Assembly: GCA_003168315.1 (NCBI GenBank)
Contig: PMSP01000018.1
Coordinates: 1-8,754 of the forward strand
DNA: 8,754 nt
Direction: 5' to 3'
DNA from: Opitutaceae bacterium
Lineage (GTDB): Bacteria; Verrucomicrobiota; Verrucomicrobiia; Opitutales; Opitutaceae
Positions 5,980-8,754 of the stretch are shown in pieces. Position 1 is the stretch's first letter. Each line of letters begins with the position of its first letter. The translations under genes and the position numbers were made by a program. The notes under the pieces are model-generated. The model worked only from the letters and a program-made list of their open reading frames with translations. It did no database searches and was not told the origin of the DNA.

Positions 5980-6010
5980 GATGAATTTGGGCGGTCAACC
6001 CATTCCAGGC

Positions 6011-6691
6011 ATGCTCCTCACCGTATCCGATCTGTTGAATCCCGACCAAGTGGCCAAGGCCCGGCAGACGCTGGATGCCGCCGACTGGATTGACGGCCGC
6101 GTGACGGCCGGGGTGCAGTCGGCCAAGGCCAAGGACAACAGCCAGATTCCCGAGGGCCATCCCGCCTCCAAGGAAGTGGGGGCGCTGATCCTGGACCTGC
6201 TTGGGCGGCACCCGCTTTTCCTTGCCGCGGCACTCCCGCTCCGGGTCTTTTCCCCGCTCTTCAACCGCTACTCCGGCGGACAGTCATTCGGGACCCACGT
6301 CGACAACGCCATCCGGCAGGTTCCGGGAACCCCCCACCGGATCCGCACGGACATCTCGGCCACCCTTTTCCTTTCCGGGCCGGAGGAATACGACGGCGGC
6401 GAGCTCGTCGTGCAGGACACCTACGGCACCCACAACGTGAAGCTCCGGCCGGGATCCCTGGTGCTATACCCGGCGACGAGCCTGCATCACGTGACGCCGG
6501 TGACCCGCGGGACGCGGCTTTGCTCCTTCTTCTGGATACAGAGCATGATCAGGGACGACGCGCAGCGCTCGCTCCTCTTCGACCTCGACGTCGGGATCCA
6601 GCGGTTGAACCGCGAGGTGCCTGGCAACGCCTCGATCGTCCCGTTCACGGGCGTCTACAATAATCTCCTTCGGCAGTGGTCCGAGATGTAA
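6011..6691 (+). CDS. piuC: PKHD-type Fe(II)/2-oxoglutarate hydroxylase (PiuC/YbiX family)
   Basis: This encodes a 226-residue cytoplasmic dioxygenase whose relatives are co-expressed with siderophore receptors. The jelly-roll core shows H96-x-D98 in GTHVDNAIR, the third iron ligand H159 in SLHHVTPVTRG, and R169 as the probable 2-oxoglutarate contact. Other signatures are PLFNRY (82-87), TDISATLFLS (113-122), YDGGELVVQDTYG (127-139), FFWIQSMIRDD (173-183) and the C-terminal NNLLRQWSE. These features and the numbering agree with E. coli YbiX (225 residues), which is why I chose ATG 6011. ATG 5981 is in frame and would add ten residues. The natural substrate of the family is not firmly known. 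It starts a three-gene run with the repeat protein 18 bases downstream and the receptor after that. Iron (Fur-like) regulation is expected, but no clear box is visible. Confidence 0.95.
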   Translation: MLLTVSDLLNPDQVAKARQTLDAADWIDGRVTAGVQSAKAKDNSQIPEGHPASKEVGALILDLLGRHPLFLAAALPLRVFSPLFNRYSGGQSFGTHVDNAIRQVPGTPHRIRTDISATLFLSGPEEYDGGELVVQDTYGTHNVKLRPGSLVLYPATSLHHVTPVTRGTRLCSFFWIQSMIRDDAQRSLLFDLDVGIQRLNREVPGNASIVPFTGVYNNLLRQWSEM

Positions 6692-6709
6692 CGGGACCCG
6701 CGATTGGCC

Positions 6710-7948
6710 ATGCCGGATTCCCAAGTCCATCTTGAGCCTGAAACCGGGGGGGCTTCGTCTTCGGGGGACGAGGGCCGCCACCGGGCCGGGAGCGCCTGGA
6801 CGGACTGCGGGACTCAGCGGCACCGCTCCGGTGGACTGGCGGAATGGACGGAGGCGGTCCGCTGCCACAGGCGGGCGGTCGAATTGCTCGGCGGACTCCC
6901 GATCGACGGGAATCCCGGCTACCTGGCCGACCTCGGGGCGGCCTGGGTGAACCTGGGCTGCGCCCTCCAGTCGGAACCATCGCGGGATTGCCTTGGCGAT
7001 GCCTTGGACGCCTTTGACCGGGCCATTGGGTTCCTCGGCCGCCTTCCCATCGAAACCAGTCCCCGGTTCCGCCACAACCTGGCGGCGGCGTGGATGAACC
7101 GCGCGGGCGCCTTCGCTCGCCTCGACACGGAGAAGTCCCGCGCACAGGCGATCCGGGACCAACTCCGCACGATCGACCTCGCCCGCGGGCTTCCGCTGGA
7201 TGAGAAGGCCTCGTTCAGGATCCTCCTGGCGAGCTCCTGGATCAACCTCGGGAACCTGCACCAGCGGCGTTCGGATCTCCCCAGGGCCATCGGCTCCTAT
7301 GACGCCGCCGTGGCCGCGTTAGGGAGCCTTCCGGGTTCTGGCCACCGGCTCGCCATCCACCATGCCGCGACGGCGTGGACGAACCGTGGGGAGGCGCTCC
7401 TTTGCGCCGCCGGCCGCGACAACGTGTCGCGCGCCGTGGAATCCGCCCGGAACGCGCTCGTCGAGCTGCAGGGCCGCGACCTTGGCGGCGCCGCCGATGC
7501 AAAGCTCCTCCTTCGCGCGCTGCGGGTGATCGCGCGCGGCATCGAGGCTTGCCTGAACAAAAGCATTTCCGGCCACAGTGCGGACCGCGTCGCCGAGCTC
7601 ACCGACATCGCCGAGAGGGGAATCGACATCGCCCTCGGGAGCCGTGCGAGTGATCCCGAGGTATTTGACCCGTTCTTCATGTGGTTCTTCTCGTTCGGAA
7701 GCCGGGCCTATGGCCGGTTCCAGCCGCAGTTCCTCGCCGAGTTCTTGGAGGAGATCCTTCGCCGGTGCGCGGCGCGCGCGGGGGCGGCGCTTGAGGCGGA
7801 GGCACGGGAGGTTGCACGGCGGGCCGCTTTCGGCGCCCTCGAAGGCCTCGGGCGCGGCCGGATGATGGTCGCGGGGACGCGCAACACGGTGGCCATCCTG
7901 GGCGCCGTTCGGGAGCTCAGAAACGCCGAGCTTCACCTTATCTCATGA
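6710..7948 (+). CDS. TPR-like repeat protein between hydroxylase and receptor
   Basis: This encodes a 412-residue soluble, mostly helical protein without signal peptide or membrane segments. A TPR-like pattern recurs with a tryptophan at 30, 79, 128, 177 and 223, in contexts such as AWVNLG, AWMNRA, SWINLG and AWTNRG. A (G/R/S)LP motif lies at 63-64, 112-113, 161-162 and 207-208. The spacing is 49, 49, 49 and then 46 residues, longer than the 34 of classic TPRs. A degenerate further unit lies around 240-285. The C-terminal 110 residues differ and include an aromatic patch near 319-329 (FDPFFMWFFSF). The function is unknown; repeat proteins of this kind usually bind partner proteins. ATG 6710 is used; a TTG at 6704 is two codons earlier. 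Its stop overlaps the ATG of the receptor in ATGA, so the two are coupled. A Sel1/TPR-type protein occupies a comparable position in Pseudomonas piu loci. Confidence 0.8.
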   Translation: MPDSQVHLEPETGGASSSGDEGRHRAGSAWTDCGTQRHRSGGLAEWTEAVRCHRRAVELLGGLPIDGNPGYLADLGAAWVNLGCALQSEPSRDCLGDALDAFDRAIGFLGRLPIETSPRFRHNLAAAWMNRAGAFARLDTEKSRAQAIRDQLRTIDLARGLPLDEKASFRILLASSWINLGNLHQRRSDLPRAIGSYDAAVAALGSLPGSGHRLAIHHAATAWTNRGEALLCAAGRDNVSRAVESARNALVELQGRDLGGAADAKLLLRALRVIARGIEACLNKSISGHSADRVAELTDIAERGIDIALGSRASDPEVFDPFFMWFFSFGSRAYGRFQPQFLAEFLEEILRRCAARAGAALEAEAREVARRAAFGALEGLGRGRMMVAGTRNTVAILGAVRELRNAELHLIS

Positions 7949-8754
7949 GCAAGCCCGCGTCGCAGACTGAATCCGATCGCACAGCCGCTTCCGTGACCGG
8001 CGCCGCGGCGAGGATCACCGCAATGGGCGTCGCCGCCGTGGGGATCCTCGCGGCTGGGGCCCGCGCCGAGGAGGTACCCTCCGGTGGAAGTCCGGCGATC
8101 CCTCCCCAGACCGGGGCGGTCAGCACCCTGCCCGCGATCGAGGTGACGGGCACCGCGACCGTACTGTCCCACGACGTCCCCCAGTCCATACAGACGGTGA
8201 CGCAGCAGGAGATCAGTGAGCAGGGCATCAGCAGCATGCAGGACGTGCTTCGCAACGTCCCGGGCATCACGATCAACGCGGGCGAGGGCGGCGCGCACGG
8301 CGATTCCGTTAACCTGCGCGGCCTGTCGGTGCCCGACAGCTTCTTCCTGGACGGCCTTCGCGACATCGGGCTGTACCAGCGGGATACGTTCGACGACGAG
8401 GCTGTCGAGGTGCTCCTGGGGCCCTCATCCGTGCTTTTCGGCAGGGGATCCACGGCCGGCGTGATCAACCAGGTGACGAAGCAGGCGATGCTGACGCCGC
8501 TCGAGGCCGCGACGCTCGAGATCGGCACCGCGGGCACCGACCGGGCGACGGCCGACCTGGACTTCGTGCTCGGGGACCACGCGGCCGCCCGGGTGAACCT
8601 GATGGCGCAGCGCTTCGGCGTGGCCGACAGGGACGATGTCCTCAACCGGAGCTTCGGCGTCGCACCGACGGTCGCGTTCGGGATCAACACGCCGACCACG
8701 CTCACGCTCAGCTACCTCCACCAGGCCGAGGACGACATTCCCGACTACGGGATT
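7945..8754 (+). CDS. TonB-dependent siderophore receptor, N-terminal part
   Basis: The gene runs off the right edge after 270 codons; complete relatives have about 700-800 residues. It would be an outer-membrane transporter for ferric siderophores driven by TonB. The N-terminus has a long polar stretch, a hydrophobic core (about 24-38) and a likely cleavage after A39-R40-A41. A TonB-box-like IEVTG follows at 65-69. The plug domain is clear: VPQSIQTVTQQEI, DVLRNVPGI, NLRGL, the Fiu/PiuA-type FFLDGLRDIGLYQRDTFD, EVLLGPSSVLFGRGS and AGVINQVTKQ, with first barrel strands thereafter. The similarity to Fiu/PiuA-type catecholate receptors fits the neighbouring PiuC-type hydroxylase. The ATG at 7945 overlaps the TGA of the preceding gene in ATGA. 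There is no frameshift in the visible part. The exact siderophore cannot be told. Confidence 0.95.
   Translation, partial: MSKPASQTESDRTAASVTGAAARITAMGVAAVGILAAGARAEEVPSGGSPAIPPQTGAVSTLPAIEVTGTATVLSHDVPQSIQTVTQQEISEQGISSMQDVLRNVPGITINAGEGGAHGDSVNLRGLSVPDSFFLDGLRDIGLYQRDTFDDEAVEVLLGPSSVLFGRGSTAGVINQVTKQAMLTPLEAATLEIGTAGTDRATADLDFVLGDHAAARVNLMAQRFGVADRDDVLNRSFGVAPTVAFGINTPTTLTLSYLHQAEDDIPDYGI

Noticed and set aside
6746..6752. Run of seven G near the start of the repeat-protein gene, possible phase variation
   Set aside because: The frame is intact, and a seven-base G run is unremarkable in DNA this GC-rich.
6464..7261. Long minus-strand frames opposite the hydroxylase and repeat protein (also 7319-7936)
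   Set aside because: They lie opposite well-supported genes and have the low-complexity composition of shadow frames.
7938..8705. Minus-strand frame of 255 codons opposite the receptor
   Set aside because: The plus strand encodes an unmistakable TonB-dependent receptor plug; the opposite frame is serine- and threonine-rich shadow.

Overview
The window looks like a chromosomal stretch of a high-GC, Gram-negative bacterium. Two or three lipoprotein signal peptides and a TonB-dependent outer-membrane receptor indicate an outer membrane. The gene families, weak Shine-Dalgarno signals and high GC would suit Verrucomicrobiota, but that assignment is an inference and cannot be proven from the sequence. 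No rRNA, tRNA, CRISPR array, transposase or phage gene was seen.

Left part (1-2202, plus strand). About 466 bases of relatively AT-rich DNA without a convincing gene are followed by a beta-propeller lipoprotein and then a small VOC-fold (PhnB-like) protein. Base composition here is visibly lower in GC than in the rest of the window.

Middle part (2257-5085, minus strand). Six genes are read leftward. They are a NIPSNAP-family protein with a Tat-like signal, a CsbD-like stress protein, a chained three-gene unit (DUF6249-like membrane protein, ECF sigma factor, small two-helix membrane protein that is probably the anti-sigma), and a small lipoprotein. The three-gene unit is joined by 4-base start/stop overlaps. 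The sigma factor and CsbD suggest an envelope or general stress locus.

An ArsR-type regulator (5153-5848, plus strand) diverges from the NIPSNAP gene. The gap between them holds a perfect 9-base inverted repeat with a 6-base spacer. A near-identical core (15 of 16 bases), in the same arrangement with a promoter-like element, lies 2.3 kb away in front of the small lipoprotein. This suggests that the regulator controls itself, NIPSNAP and the lipoprotein.

Right part (5849-8754, plus strand). After an AT-rich leader with direct and inverted repeats comes a probable iron-uptake operon. It encodes a PiuC/YbiX-type Fe(II)/2-oxoglutarate hydroxylase, a TPR-like protein built on an unusual 49-residue period, and a Fiu/PiuA-type TonB-dependent siderophore receptor. 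The receptor runs off the right end of the window. The order resembles the piuA-piuC neighbourhood of Pseudomonas, where a repeat protein also sits beside the hydroxylase.

Nothing here is clearly a new biological system. The best leads are the paired operator and the 49-residue repeat protein.
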